From Siminovitchia sediminis (GTDB lineage Bacteria; Bacillota; Bacilli; Bacillales; Bacillaceae_C), in NCBI RefSeq assembly GCF_042680885.1, contig NZ_JBHUEO010000026.1:1-64000 (forward strand): a DNA stretch of 64,000 nucleotides, given 5' to 3'. The position numbers and the translations under genes were made by a program. Each line of letters starts with the position of its first letter. Within the stretch, counting starts at the first letter, position 1. The notes under the pieces are model-generated. The model saw nothing but the letters and a program-made list of their open reading frames with translations. It did not search any database and had not been told where the DNA came from. Below are positions 43,199 to 51,686 of the stretch, one piece after another.

Positions 43199-44026
43199 TC
43201 AGACCGTATGCTTAGATTCTTGACTCCGTCCCAGCCGCTTAGACTTCTCCGCAGCTGCTTTGATGCACTCAACAATCGCATCATGTACTTTATATTTTTG
43301 AAGGACTTGAATGCCGACCTCCGTTGTCCCTCCCGGACTGGTTACAGCTTTCCGCAGTGCGGAGGCTTCAGAACCTGTAGTTTTCAGCATTTCCGCGGCA
43401 CCTGCCAGTGTTTGAAGAATCAGCTCTTTTGCTGTATCTGCTTCAAGGCCGATCTCTTCTGCAGACCTCTCCATGGCCTCAACTATATAGTAAATATATG
43501 CAGGACCGCTGCCTGAAAGGGCAGTAATGCCATCCAGTTGATTTTCTTTGACCACTGCGGTCATTCCGATCGATGAAAACACCTCGGCTGCCAGCTTCTG
43601 TTGATATTCCGATACATGAGGGTTAAAGGAAATGCCTGTTGCCGACTTCCCGACGCTTGCAGATGTATTCGGCATAGCTCGCGCAACAGCGCAGGACTCT
43701 CCAAGATTTTCTTCGATATAAGAAATGGATATGCCGGCCATGACGGAAATAAAAAGGATATCTGATGTAACGTATGGCTTTATTTTTTGAAAGGATGAAT
43801 GGGCATCTTTCGGCTTTACTGCAAGCACAACTATATCAGAATGCTGCATGAGAGCGGCCATATCGTATGTGTGCCGGACGCCGAAGCGGTCTTCAAGCTC
43901 GGTTAACTTTTCCCGGTCTTCCCGGTTGGTGACAAAGATGTCTTGTCCCCGGCAGATGTTTTTCCTTAATAACCCGGCGATGATCGCTTCTGCCATAGAT
44001 CCGGCTCCGATGAATGAAATCTTCAT
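43199..44026 (-). CDS. proC: Pyrroline-5-carboxylate reductase
   Basis: Last step of proline synthesis, NAD(P)H reduction of 1-pyrroline-5-carboxylate. The Rossmann motif FIGAGSMAEAIIAGLL begins at residue 4. ARAMPNTSASVGKSATGI lies near residue 113 and the C-terminal signature ALSGSGPAYIYY near residue 165, with RKAVTSPGGTTE near residue 223. Length is 275 aa. Expression should be controlled by the proline T-box directly upstream. The start follows GGAGGGAAAA. Confidence 0.94.
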   Translation of the reverse strand: MKISFIGAGSMAEAIIAGLLRKNICRGQDIFVTNREDREKLTELEDRFGVRHTYDMAALMQHSDIVVLAVKPKDAHSSFQKIKPYVTSDILFISVMAGISISYIEENLGESCAVARAMPNTSASVGKSATGISFNPHVSEYQQKLAAEVFSSIGMTAVVKENQLDGITALSGSGPAYIYYIVEAMERSAEEIGLEADTAKELILQTLAGAAEMLKTTGSEASALRKAVTSPGGTTEVGIQVLQKYKVHDAIVECIKAAAEKSKRLGRSQESKHTV

Positions 44027-44130
44027 GTGGTTTTCCCTCCATCATTGTTCGTATACATGCAAGAATTGTGTTTTGCTGACGGGATTCCCAGACTCGACAG
44101 CAGCTGTCAGATGTAGTTTCTCAAAACAAA

Positions 44131-44371
44131 AAACCTTTCATCCATCAAAGGACGAAAGGATTGCTTCCGCGGTACCACCTTTTTATTAGCTGCCTGACCC
44201 GTCGTACAGCTATCTTAAACCCTGTAACGCAGGGAGCACGGTCAGTTTTGCTGACAGCTCACTGGGCAGGTTCGATAAGTTAGCGGATGAGGGGCCTTTC
44301 AGCCTCTGGACCCCATTCTCTTTCATCGTTGGCTTATCTACTGATCCCGTTCATTGCTGTTTTTTCAATTA
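44131..44371 (-). promoter_or_regulatory. T-box leader, proline type
   Basis: Minus-strand leader of proC. It has the near-universal T-box sequence AAGGTGGTACCGCG (44168-44181) followed by a terminator with arms CCTTTCGTCC and GGATGAAAGG (44133-44160) and a T run. At the 5' end lie the AGTA loop-E element, an AGAG bulge and a stem with GGGGTCC/GGCCCC, then the specifier segment GAA-CCT-G near 44270, which reads CCU, a proline codon. Uncharged tRNA-Pro binding should allow readthrough. Confidence 0.93.
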
Positions 44372-44377
44372 TATATG

Positions 44378-44406
44378 ATTATCCTTTTTGAGCGAAAAAT
44401 TGTCAA
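44378..44406 (-). promoter_or_regulatory. Sigma-A promoter of the T-box/proC unit
   Basis: On the minus strand, perfect TTGACA (44401-44406), 17 bases, GATAAT (44378-44383). Confidence 0.85.
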
Positions 44407-44526
44407 GGGATTTACGCCTGCTTTCCTCATATATTCAAATACCATGACATCCCGGATAAAAGCCGCTACACTTATAATTGTTTACATGATTTCGTGAAAA
44501 AACGATGAATACGAGGGATTGCAGTG

Positions 44527-45480
44527 ATGAAAGAAGAAATATTTAAGATTGTTATGCCTACACCTTTTGCGGTGGGGGATGTTAATGCTTATCTGGTAAA
44601 AGGAGACTCTCTTACACTTATAGACGGAGGGGTAAAAACAAAGGAAGCTTGGGATGCGTTTCAAAATCAGTTAAAAGATTTGGGATATAAACCCGGGGAT
44701 ATTGAGCAGATTGTGTTGACCCATCATCATCCCGATCATGTCGGGCTGCTGGATTGGCTGCCGGAAGATATTCCTGTTTACGGTCATCCCTATGCCCGTC
44801 CATGGCTGGAACAGGATAAGAATTTTTCTAAAGGGTATGATCAGTTTTACATCAGGCTGTTTACAGAGTTTGGGATGGAAGGAAACCCTGATCACATGCT
44901 GGCAGCCTTGAAAGCGCCTTTGCGCTATGCAGCCCGGCGGAAACTGACTTATGAGATAGAAGAAGACGATGTAATACCGGGACTTGAAAATTGGATCATA
45001 TTGGAGACACCGGGGCATGCCCAAAGCCATTTGGTTTTTTACCGAGAAGAAGATGGGACGCTGATTGCGGGTGACCACATTTTGGCAACCATCTCATCCA
45101 ACCCGCTGCTTGAACCTTCTCCTGATCCATGGAAAGAACGCCCGAAACCCCAGCTCCAATACAACCAATCTCTAAGAAAAATGCTTGATTTGGAGATCAG
45201 CAAGGTTTATACCGGCCATGGCACTGAGGTTATGAAAGTTCGTCAACTCATCGAACGGAGGCTTGCAAGACAGCACGCCCGTGCGATGGAAGTCCAGGAA
45301 TTGCTGAAGGAAGGACCTGTAACGACGTTTGAACTGGCAAAAAACCTTTTCCCCGAAGTATATGAAAAACAGCTTGGCCTGACATTGTCCGAGACGACCG
45401 CACAATTGGACTATTTGTTATTCAACAAAGCCGCCCTGAAACAATTCGATGAATCCGGAACGGCTTATTTTTCAGCATGA
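44527..45480 (+). CDS. yqjP: Metallo-beta-lactamase fold hydrolase (YqjP)
   Basis: MBL-fold protein of 317-318 aa. The metal motif THHHPDHVGLLDWL lies near residue 65 and further metal residues in ETPGHAQSHLVFY near residue 163 and AGDHIL near residue 183. A C-terminal helical winged domain follows. Ribonuclease, glyoxalase or lactonase activity is possible; substrate is not known. ATG 44527 is used; the adjoining GTG 44524 adds one residue. Followed by yqjQ. Confidence 0.85.
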   Translation: MKEEIFKIVMPTPFAVGDVNAYLVKGDSLTLIDGGVKTKEAWDAFQNQLKDLGYKPGDIEQIVLTHHHPDHVGLLDWLPEDIPVYGHPYARPWLEQDKNFSKGYDQFYIRLFTEFGMEGNPDHMLAALKAPLRYAARRKLTYEIEEDDVIPGLENWIILETPGHAQSHLVFYREEDGTLIAGDHILATISSNPLLEPSPDPWKERPKPQLQYNQSLRKMLDLEISKVYTGHGTEVMKVRQLIERRLARQHARAMEVQELLKEGPVTTFELAKNLFPEVYEKQLGLTLSETTAQLDYLLFNKAALKQFDESGTAYFSA

Positions 45481-45493
45481 TGGTGATGGGGAT

Positions 45494-46294
45494 ATGAAGA
45501 GAAATCCACGCCTAAAAGACAAGACTGTTGTAATTACAGGGGCTTCCGGCGGCCTTGGAGAGCAGACGGCTTATCGATGTGCTGCCAGCGGAGCAAACCT
45601 TGTGCTGCTCGCCCGTAATTTGGAGAAGCTGGAGCACGTGGCCAGCCACATTCGCCGACAGTTCGGGGTGGGCTGTCTTCCGATGCAGCTCGATCTTGCC
45701 TGCCCCGAAGAAATACCTGATGTTTTTCATTCAATCATTGATCAAACCGGAGGAATTGATGTATTGGTAAATAATGCGGGATATGGTATATTTGCCGAAG
45801 CAAAAGATGTATCTCCTGCTGATGTGAAAGGAATGTTTGCAGTCAATGTCATTGGCCTGATCATCTGTACAAAAGAAGTGATCCCTTCAATGAAGCGGAG
45901 AAAATCAGGCCATATTATCAATGTTTCCTCGCAGGCGGGAAAGCTGGCCACTCCGAAGTCCAGTGTCTATTCTGCCACAAAGCATGCAGTTTTGGGATAT
46001 ACTAACAGTCTCCGGATGGAACTTGCCCGAGATGGGGTATTCGTTACGGCTATTAACCCGGGCCCCATGGCCACAAATTTTTTTGAATTGGCGGATCCAA
46101 GCGGAAACTACGTGAAAAATTTAGGCCGCTATATTTTATCAACGGAAAAAGTCGCGGATCAGATGGTGGCTGCCATGCTGACCAACCGGAGGGAAATTAA
46201 TCTTCCCGGCTGGATGAATGCGGGCAGCCTATTGTATGCATGGTTTCCGAAGCTCGTTGAGCGGTTCGGTAAAAAAGCCTTTTTTAAGAAATAA
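45494..46294 (+). CDS. yqjQ: Short-chain dehydrogenase/reductase (YqjQ)
   Basis: Classical SDR with NAD(P) motif TGASGGLGEQTAYR near residue 17, NNAGYG near residue 94, the catalytic serine INVSSQAGK near residue 144 and YSATKHAV near residue 159 (Tyr-X3-Lys). Length is 266 aa. ATG 45494 follows GATGGGG; the longer start at 45449 is inside yqjP. Substrate is unknown. Cotranscribed with yqjP. Confidence 0.9.
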   Translation: MKRNPRLKDKTVVITGASGGLGEQTAYRCAASGANLVLLARNLEKLEHVASHIRRQFGVGCLPMQLDLACPEEIPDVFHSIIDQTGGIDVLVNNAGYGIFAEAKDVSPADVKGMFAVNVIGLIICTKEVIPSMKRRKSGHIINVSSQAGKLATPKSSVYSATKHAVLGYTNSLRMELARDGVFVTAINPGPMATNFFELADPSGNYVKNLGRYILSTEKVADQMVAAMLTNRREINLPGWMNAGSLLYAWFPKLVERFGKKAFFKK

Positions 46295-46299
46295 AAATT

Positions 46300-46343
46300 G
46301 TACCCTTCTTTTCAGATTTACTGGAAGAGAAGGGTATTTTTTT
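46300..46343 (+). terminator. Terminator after yqjQ
   Basis: TACCCTTCT and AGAAGGGTA arms with a loop of about 17 bases, then seven T. Confidence 0.8.
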
Positions 46344-46377
46344 GGCTGGTGTTTGAAAAAGCTCCTAGAAAATTCCA

Positions 46378-46421
46378 TTGAATAAACGGGAGGAAAATGA
46401 GTATAATGGGAACATAAGTTC
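46378..46421 (+). promoter_or_regulatory. SOS promoter with LexA box for the yqjW polymerase
   Basis: TTGAAT at 46378-46383, 18 bases, TATAAT at 46402-46407. Directly after the -10 lies GAACATAAGTTC (46410-46421), an exact GAAC-N4-GTTC LexA (DinR) box flanked by GG and CC. Damage induction of the following polymerase operon is therefore expected. Confidence 0.88.
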
Positions 46422-46452
46422 CCTGGAGTTAAAAAGGGAGGGAGGAAGGAAG

Positions 46453-47715
46453 TTGAAAGTTGATTACAGCCGGCTGCCAAATGCCAATATCTTGTGTATT
46501 GATATGAAAAGTTTTTATGCCAGCTGTGCAGCGGTGATGGAAGGGCTGGACCCGCTGGAATGCCACCTGGCCGTTGTGGGTAATCTGCAGCAGCCCGGCA
46601 GTGTGGTGCTGGCTGCTTCTCCCCGTATGAAAAAAGATTTTGGGATCAAAACGGGATCGCGGCTGTTTGAAATTCCCAAGGATGATCGTATTTATCTTGT
46701 GGAAGCGAAGATGAGCACATTTCTGCGGATCTCGACGGAAATCACCCGGTTGTTGCACCGCTATGTTCCGATAGAGGCCATTCATATATACAGCGTGGAT
46801 GAAAGTTTCCTCAAATTGGACGGCACGGATGGCTTATGGGGAGATGCTCATACAGTTGCGGAAAAAATCAGGGATGATCTGCTGCGCGAATTTCAGCTCA
46901 CTTGCTCTGTTGGCATAGGCCCCAATATGCTTTTATCAAAAGTATGTCTTGATCTGGAAGCGAAAAAAACCGGGATTGCCGAATGGTCTTATGAAGATGT
47001 CCCGAAAAAGCTGTGGCCGGTTTCTCCTCTTCGCAAAATGTGGGGGATCGGAAGGCGGATGGAGAGGAGACTGAACAATCTGGGTATCTTTACTGTTGGC
47101 CAGTTGGCTGCCTACGACCGTGAACGGCTTGAAAAACAGTTTGGCATCATGGGGACGCAGTTATATTACCACGCGTGGGGAGTAGATTTGTCGGAGCTGG
47201 GGGCCCCTATCATGGACGGGCAGATCAGCTTTGGAAAAAGCCAAATTTTATTGCGTGATTACGAAAATAAAGATGAGATCATCATTGTGATGCTGGAAAT
47301 ATGTGAAGAAGTGGCGCGGCGAGCGCGGGAGCATCGAAAAGCGGGGAGAACGATCAGTCTCGGGATCGGCTACAGTGAAAAAGAGCTTGGAGGCGGGTTC
47401 CTCCGTTCAAAAACCATGGAAGAACCGACAAATGTAACGATGGACTTGTATCAAACATGCCTGGAGCTGTTTGAAACCCATTATACAGGGAAAAGTGTCC
47501 GGCAAATTTCTATTTCACTTTCTAATATTGTAGAGGATGATACAGTGCAGCTTAGCTTATTTGAGCCGAATAAGGTACGGGAAAGGGAACTTGGGTATGT
47601 CATGGACCATATTCGTCATCGGCATGGCCCGGCCTCTTTACTCCGGGCGGTTTCTTATACGGAAGCCGGGACGGCCCGGAAAAGAGCTGCACTCGTAGGC
47701 GGACATAAAGCATAA
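46453..47715 (+). CDS. yqjW: Y-family DNA polymerase of the UvrX/YqjW group
   Basis: SOS-inducible translesion polymerase related to polymerase V catalytic subunits. The palm motif LCIDMKSFYASCAAVMEGLDP lies near residue 15 (given in part), the acidic pair in YSVDESFLKLDG near residue 116, and CSVGIGPNMLLSKVCLDLEAKK near residue 153. A clamp motif QLSLFEP lies near residue 365. TTG at 46453 follows GGAGGAAGG and gives 420 aa; the longer frame begins before the LexA box. It is followed by the small YolD-like gene, a standard pair. Confidence 0.93.
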   Translation: MKVDYSRLPNANILCIDMKSFYASCAAVMEGLDPLECHLAVVGNLQQPGSVVLAASPRMKKDFGIKTGSRLFEIPKDDRIYLVEAKMSTFLRISTEITRLLHRYVPIEAIHIYSVDESFLKLDGTDGLWGDAHTVAEKIRDDLLREFQLTCSVGIGPNMLLSKVCLDLEAKKTGIAEWSYEDVPKKLWPVSPLRKMWGIGRRMERRLNNLGIFTVGQLAAYDRERLEKQFGIMGTQLYYHAWGVDLSELGAPIMDGQISFGKSQILLRDYENKDEIIIVMLEICEEVARRAREHRKAGRTISLGIGYSEKELGGGFLRSKTMEEPTNVTMDLYQTCLELFETHYTGKSVRQISISLSNIVEDDTVQLSLFEPNKVRERELGYVMDHIRHRHGPASLLRAVSYTEAGTARKRAALVGGHKA

Positions 47716-47753
47716 TGGTTTCCCTGTAAGCCGGTTTGAAAGGGAGGGGCGAG

Positions 47754-48083
47754 ATGAAAGACCGTGGCAGAATCAAGTGGAATTCATTGATGCTTCCGGA
47801 GCACGTCAAAATGCTCCGGGAATGGGCGGAAGAAGAAACTTGGACAGAACAAAAGCAGCTGGATGAGCAGAAACTTGAAATACTTGATGAGACGGCAGCG
47901 GAGGCGATGGAATTCGGAAAACACGTCCAGATTACATATTTTGATACGAACAGTTATAGGGAATTGACGGGTACAATCCACTACTTCGACTATTTGCAAA
48001 AGGAATTTCGGATGATTGATCAATCGGGACACGTCCGGCTGGTTCCACTAAAGAAAATTCAACAGATCCGAATGATTGATTAG
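47754..48083 (+). CDS. yqzH: YolD-like protein
   Basis: A 109-aa YolD-like family protein. The conserved core is RGRIKWNSLMLPEHVKMLREW near the N-terminus and a C-terminal domain with YFDYLQKEFRMIDQSGHVRLVPLKKI. These proteins are typically encoded after Y-family polymerases and may act as an UmuD-like accessory. ATG 47754 follows AGGGAGGGG. It shares the SOS promoter upstream of yqjW. Confidence 0.9.
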   Translation: MKDRGRIKWNSLMLPEHVKMLREWAEEETWTEQKQLDEQKLEILDETAAEAMEFGKHVQITYFDTNSYRELTGTIHYFDYLQKEFRMIDQSGHVRLVPLKKIQQIRMID

Positions 48084-48106
48084 AAGGAAGGACACGGGTA
48101 TGTAAA

Positions 48107-48137
48107 AGGGAACCTGAATTGAGGTTCCGCTTTTTTG
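48107..48137 (+). terminator. Terminator of the yqjW-yqzH operon
   Basis: GGAACCT and AGGTTCC arms with a six-base loop, then GCTTTTTT. Confidence 0.88.
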
Positions 48138-48375
48138 TTTATATACCTCTTCCTCCTATTCTGCATTTCCAAAATATTATTTTTCAAAATTGCAAAGTGT
48201 ATTGCAGCAGTGACTGTCTGCTTATGTAAAAACTGACGTCGTATGAAGAAAGGCTGACTCTCTTTTGTAGGATAAATAAAGGTTGCCGCCACTCCATAAA
48301 GAAAAATAGGTCTTGCGACTGATGTTGGTATGCTTTTTGCGATATGGTATTGCATCAGGAGCTTGAAAGCCCTTG

Positions 48376-48390
48376 ATGTAAGCGTTTGCT
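48376..48390 (+). promoter_or_regulatory. Possible cre (CcpA) site upstream of the NCS1 permease
   Basis: ATGTAAGCGTTTGCT matches the cre core around the central CG with two mismatches in the right half. The interval 48138-48469 otherwise shows no gene. Confidence 0.35.
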
Positions 48391-48469
48391 GATAAGTGAA
48401 GGGGGCGAGAAAAACAAAAGATGCAGTTCAAAGGGTGGATAACAGTAAAAAAAGAGAGGGGAAGTCAAT

Positions 48470-49864
48470 GTGACGGAAGTGATAAGTAAGAATGAAAAGA
48501 TAGGAAAAAAGGAGAAGAAGGAAGATTACGCGTTAGAGCGGGTGCCGGAACATTACCGAATGAACTGGTGGAGCATCACCAATGTAACCCTTGGGGTTGC
48601 TACAGCTATGCTGTTCATGCAAATGGGAAGCTTGATGACAGTAAGTTTTGGAGCAGTAAATGCCCTGCTCGCTGAAATTTATGCCACTATCGTTGCAGGG
48701 ATTTTAGGGATAGGGATTGCTTATATCGCAGGAAAATCAGGGTTAAATGTGAACTTGATGGCCAGAGGCGGAGGATTTGGTTATATCGGAGCGTCCATTA
48801 CTTCACTGATTTACGCTTTAAATTTCATTATGTACTGTGCGATCGAAGGAGCGATTATGGCTTATGCGGTTCACGAATTTATCCCCAGCTTACCCGTTTG
48901 GGCTTTAATGATTTTTTTTGGTTTTGCCGTAGTCCCGTTTAACTGGTTTGGGGTAAAGCAGCTCGATAAACTGCAAAAGTGGACGCTTCCGCTGTTTGTT
49001 ATTTTGCTGGGTGCCGGAATGGTTGCAGCTGCCAGAATCGAGCCGGCTTATACAGGCAGCCTCTGGGGAGTGCTGCCGGAAGGAATGGCTGTAGGCGGGG
49101 CATCACTGATTACTTGCATCGGCATTATGAATGGATTAGTAGGAATTATTGCATTGCTTATTTCGGATTATGCCCGTTTTATCAAACCCGGCCAATTTAA
49201 GATGGGAGTAATTATGGTGGGCTTCATCCCTGCACTCGTCTGTTTCTTTATCATGGGATTAATTGGAATTTGGTTTGGTGCCCGTTTTATGCAGGAAAAC
49301 CCCGGAATTTATTTTGTGCAACTAATAGGAGTTTTTGGTGCTCTATTCACCATCCTGACTCAATTGCGGATTAATATTACGAACCTGTACAGCGGCTCGC
49401 TTTCATTAGCCAACTTTTTTGAGAATGTGTTCCATTTCAAGCCAGGCAGAAACTTCTGGGTATTCTTTACAGCCACTGCGGCCGTGATCTCTATGTTATT
49501 GGGCGTAATGGATCATCTTGGTCCGTTGCTTACATTCCAAGGAGTATTTTTATTTGCCTGGGCTGCCATAGTGATCTGTGATGCATTTATTGTAAAAAAG
49601 GTCTTGAAGATCGGACCGGATTATTTCGAATACCGTCAGGCATATTTATACGCCTGGAATCCGGTGGGGGTTATTTCCCTGATCATATCCAGTGTAGTCG
49701 GAACCATTGCCGCTTTTGGATGGATGGGCAGCTTTCTGGAAGGATTTGCAGCATTCTTTGCAGGAATCATCGCTTTTATTTTGACGATCGTGCTGGCAAT
49801 GGCCACCCAGGGAAAATATTATCTTAAAAAAGAAGGACAAGACGCTATGCCACGAGCAAATTAA
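48470..49864 (+). CDS. NCS1 family purine/cytosine permease
   Basis: Twelve-helix nucleobase:cation symporter of 464 aa. A charged cytoplasmic N-terminus is followed by YRMNWWSITNVTLGVATAM and the family motif NLMARGGGFGYIGASITSLIYALNF near residues 91-115 (given in part as GGGFGYIGASI). It most resembles CodB/YxlA-type cytosine or purine permeases; the substrate cannot be told. GTG start after GAGGGGAAG. No deaminase lies beside it. It has no counterpart at this place in B. subtilis, so it is an accessory insertion. Confidence 0.85.
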   Translation: MTEVISKNEKIGKKEKKEDYALERVPEHYRMNWWSITNVTLGVATAMLFMQMGSLMTVSFGAVNALLAEIYATIVAGILGIGIAYIAGKSGLNVNLMARGGGFGYIGASITSLIYALNFIMYCAIEGAIMAYAVHEFIPSLPVWALMIFFGFAVVPFNWFGVKQLDKLQKWTLPLFVILLGAGMVAAARIEPAYTGSLWGVLPEGMAVGGASLITCIGIMNGLVGIIALLISDYARFIKPGQFKMGVIMVGFIPALVCFFIMGLIGIWFGARFMQENPGIYFVQLIGVFGALFTILTQLRINITNLYSGSLSLANFFENVFHFKPGRNFWVFFTATAAVISMLLGVMDHLGPLLTFQGVFLFAWAAIVICDAFIVKKVLKIGPDYFEYRQAYLYAWNPVGVISLIISSVVGTIAAFGWMGSFLEGFAAFFAGIIAFILTIVLAMATQGKYYLKKEGQDAMPRAN

Positions 49865-49878
49865 ATAAGGATGGATAT

Positions 49879-49907
49879 ACACGCGGGGGAGCAGGTTCCC
49901 CGCGTGT
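49879..49907 (+). terminator. Hairpin after the NCS1 permease
   Basis: ACACGCGGGG and CCCCGCGTGT arms with a nine-base loop. It is very stable but has only a weak T tract. Confidence 0.6.
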
Positions 49908-50405
49908 TGCTGTTAGTTGGCGATGTATGGGAAAACCACTGAACTTCTCATGGGCAGCTGACCCAAGAATGGAGATCAAAAAACAAAGATTACGGCAGAA
50001 ACTTCGGGGGAAGATTAAAAGAAGATGGATGTTCAATGATGGTGATGCAACGGTATATTTTGATATCTGAAACGAGAAGCCCAATAAAGTCTCTACAATC
50101 CATTCAACCGGCTTATGCTTGATCCGCTTTGACAGAGTCAAACCTGCCTTTATGGGAGGCATCGCAAAATAAGCTTGATTCCGGACCATCCTCATCTTCA
50201 CAAAGAAATGGATTTTGTGGCTTGAGTTGGTTTTCCGTCATGAATCTGCTCACAATGACCTGCGATGTGGACAGACCATTGTCCAGATATCCATCCGCAA
50301 TTTGCTTTCCCGTTGCTGACCTCCTTAGCTGTAAGATCTTCTCCATAGCAAGCGGTGGCAAACCGGAAAGCATGTATCCCAATCAGTTAGAAAGGAAGAG
50401 ATCAC
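49908..50405. other. Interval without a supported gene
   Basis: About 500 bases between the permease and yqkB. Open frames occur (for example minus 50382-50113, 89 codons) but none has a ribosome site or a family I recognise. The segment may hold decayed coding DNA. Confidence 0.4.
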
Positions 50406-50726
50406 ATGGTACAAATCAAATTAACTGCACAAGCGGCTGAACAGATAAAAAAAAAGCTTGCGGGCAGGGACCTCGATGTAAAACTGCTGTATGATATGGA
50501 TGGCTGTTCCCTCAGCGGCACTCCCGTACTCCGGCTTGCAGACAAGCAGGAAAGAAGGAGTGATGAAGTTTCTGTAGAAACAAACGAAATTCCTGTAAGG
50601 GTGGAAGAGTCAAAGCTGCTATATTTGGATGACAATCTTGAAATAGACTTTTCCGAACAAAGCTACGCCTTTCAATTGTCCAGCCCCAATGAAATTCTGA
50701 ATGGGAGGATGAGCTTGCTGGATTAA
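50406..50726 (+). CDS. yqkB: HesB-like iron-sulfur family protein (YqkB)
   Basis: A 106-aa protein of the HesB/IscA-like fold: KLTAQAAEQIKKKL at the N-terminus and AFQLSSPNEILNGRMSLLD at the end. Only one cysteine (DMDGCS, residue 37) is present and the C-X-C cysteines of true A-type carriers are missing, which is normal for the YqkB branch. Role is uncertain. ATG follows GGAAGAG. Its last four bases overlap the end of the convergent HMG-CoA lyase gene. Confidence 0.85.
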   Translation: MVQIKLTAQAAEQIKKKLAGRDLDVKLLYDMDGCSLSGTPVLRLADKQERRSDEVSVETNEIPVRVEESKLLYLDDNLEIDFSEQSYAFQLSSPNEILNGRMSLLD

Positions 50727-51619
50727 TCTGATTGCCGGGACAGTCTGTAATAGCCCGTTTCAATGGGGCGGGAGATTTTGGGAGCGATCACATCAATCGC
50801 ACGGGTAAGCCGGTCCAAATGAATACCAGTTTTGACTCCCATACGTTCCAGCAAATAGACAACATCCTCAGTCGCTACATTGCCGGTTGCGCCCGGTGCA
50901 AAAGGACAGCCGCCAAGACCGCCTGCAGAGGCATCAAACCGGTCAACGCCCGCTTGCATGGCAGCCACAATATTGGCCAAGGCTGTCTTTCTGGTATCGT
51001 GGAAGTGAGCCGTAATCAAGAGATCCGGAAGCTCGTTTTTTATTTTTGAAAAAAGGGAAAAAGCCTCCGTCGGCACAGCCATGCCAATCGTATCTGCAAC
51101 GCTCAGTTCATCCACACCTGCTTTCGCAAATTCGTGGCATAGCGACAATGTATCAGTTTCCGCCACTTTCCCTTCATAGGGACAGTAAAAGGCTGTGGAA
51201 ATACAGGCTCTGATGAAATAATTTTTCTCCTTTAGGTCTGAAAGAAGAGGCCGCAATTCATTCATACCTTCTTCTGTAGTTTTATTAATATTTTTCTCGT
51301 TAAATGTGTTGGTCACACCTACAAAGACAGCGATCGCCTTAGAGGGAGTTTCCAAGGCTCTATCGATCCCGCGGCGGTTGGGTGCCAGGACGTAACTGCG
51401 GATCCCTTCAGGAACGGCAAGGGCCACTTCTTCGGCATCGCGCATTTGCGGTACCCATTTGGGCGAAACGAACGAAGTGATTTCCATTTCTTGAATTCCG
51501 GCAGCTGCCAACTTCTGAATAAATAATTTTTTCACTTCAGTGTCCACAAAATTTTGTTCGTTTTGGAGTCCGTCCCGAGGTCCTACTTCGATAATGACTG
51601 CTTTTTCTGGCAGGTTCAA
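50723..51619 (-). CDS. yngG: Hydroxymethylglutaryl-CoA lyase
   Basis: Splits HMG-CoA to acetyl-CoA and acetoacetate, the last step of leucine breakdown. The catalytic VGPRDGLQNE motif starts near residue 11, a metal-binding HFHDTRKTALAN near residue 205 and the loop cysteine in GGLGGCPFAPGATGN near residue 233. Length is 298 aa. The TTG start follows AGGAGAGG. It is a single gene here; the yngEFGH partners (methylcrotonyl-CoA carboxylase and hydratase) are not in the window. Convergent with yqkB. Confidence 0.93.
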   Translation of the reverse strand: MNLPEKAVIIEVGPRDGLQNEQNFVDTEVKKLFIQKLAAAGIQEMEITSFVSPKWVPQMRDAEEVALAVPEGIRSYVLAPNRRGIDRALETPSKAIAVFVGVTNTFNEKNINKTTEEGMNELRPLLSDLKEKNYFIRACISTAFYCPYEGKVAETDTLSLCHEFAKAGVDELSVADTIGMAVPTEAFSLFSKIKNELPDLLITAHFHDTRKTALANIVAAMQAGVDRFDASAGGLGGCPFAPGATGNVATEDVVYLLERMGVKTGIHLDRLTRAIDVIAPKISRPIETGYYRLSRQSD

Positions 51620-51635
51620 TGATATCCTCTCCTTA

Positions 51636-51667
51636 GCAAAAGAAGCCGGACCCTGCTGTCCGGCTTC
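51636..51667 (-). terminator. Terminator of xpaC-telA
   Basis: On the minus strand GAAGCCGGAC and GTCCGGCTTC arms with a six-base loop, then TTTTGC. Confidence 0.8.
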
Positions 51668-51686
51668 TAAAAGTGTTCTATATAGT

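Noticed and set aside
50113..50382. 89-codon minus strand frame near yqkB
   Set aside because: Reads partly like protein but has no ribosome site, no recognised family and no conserved neighbour; at best a relic.
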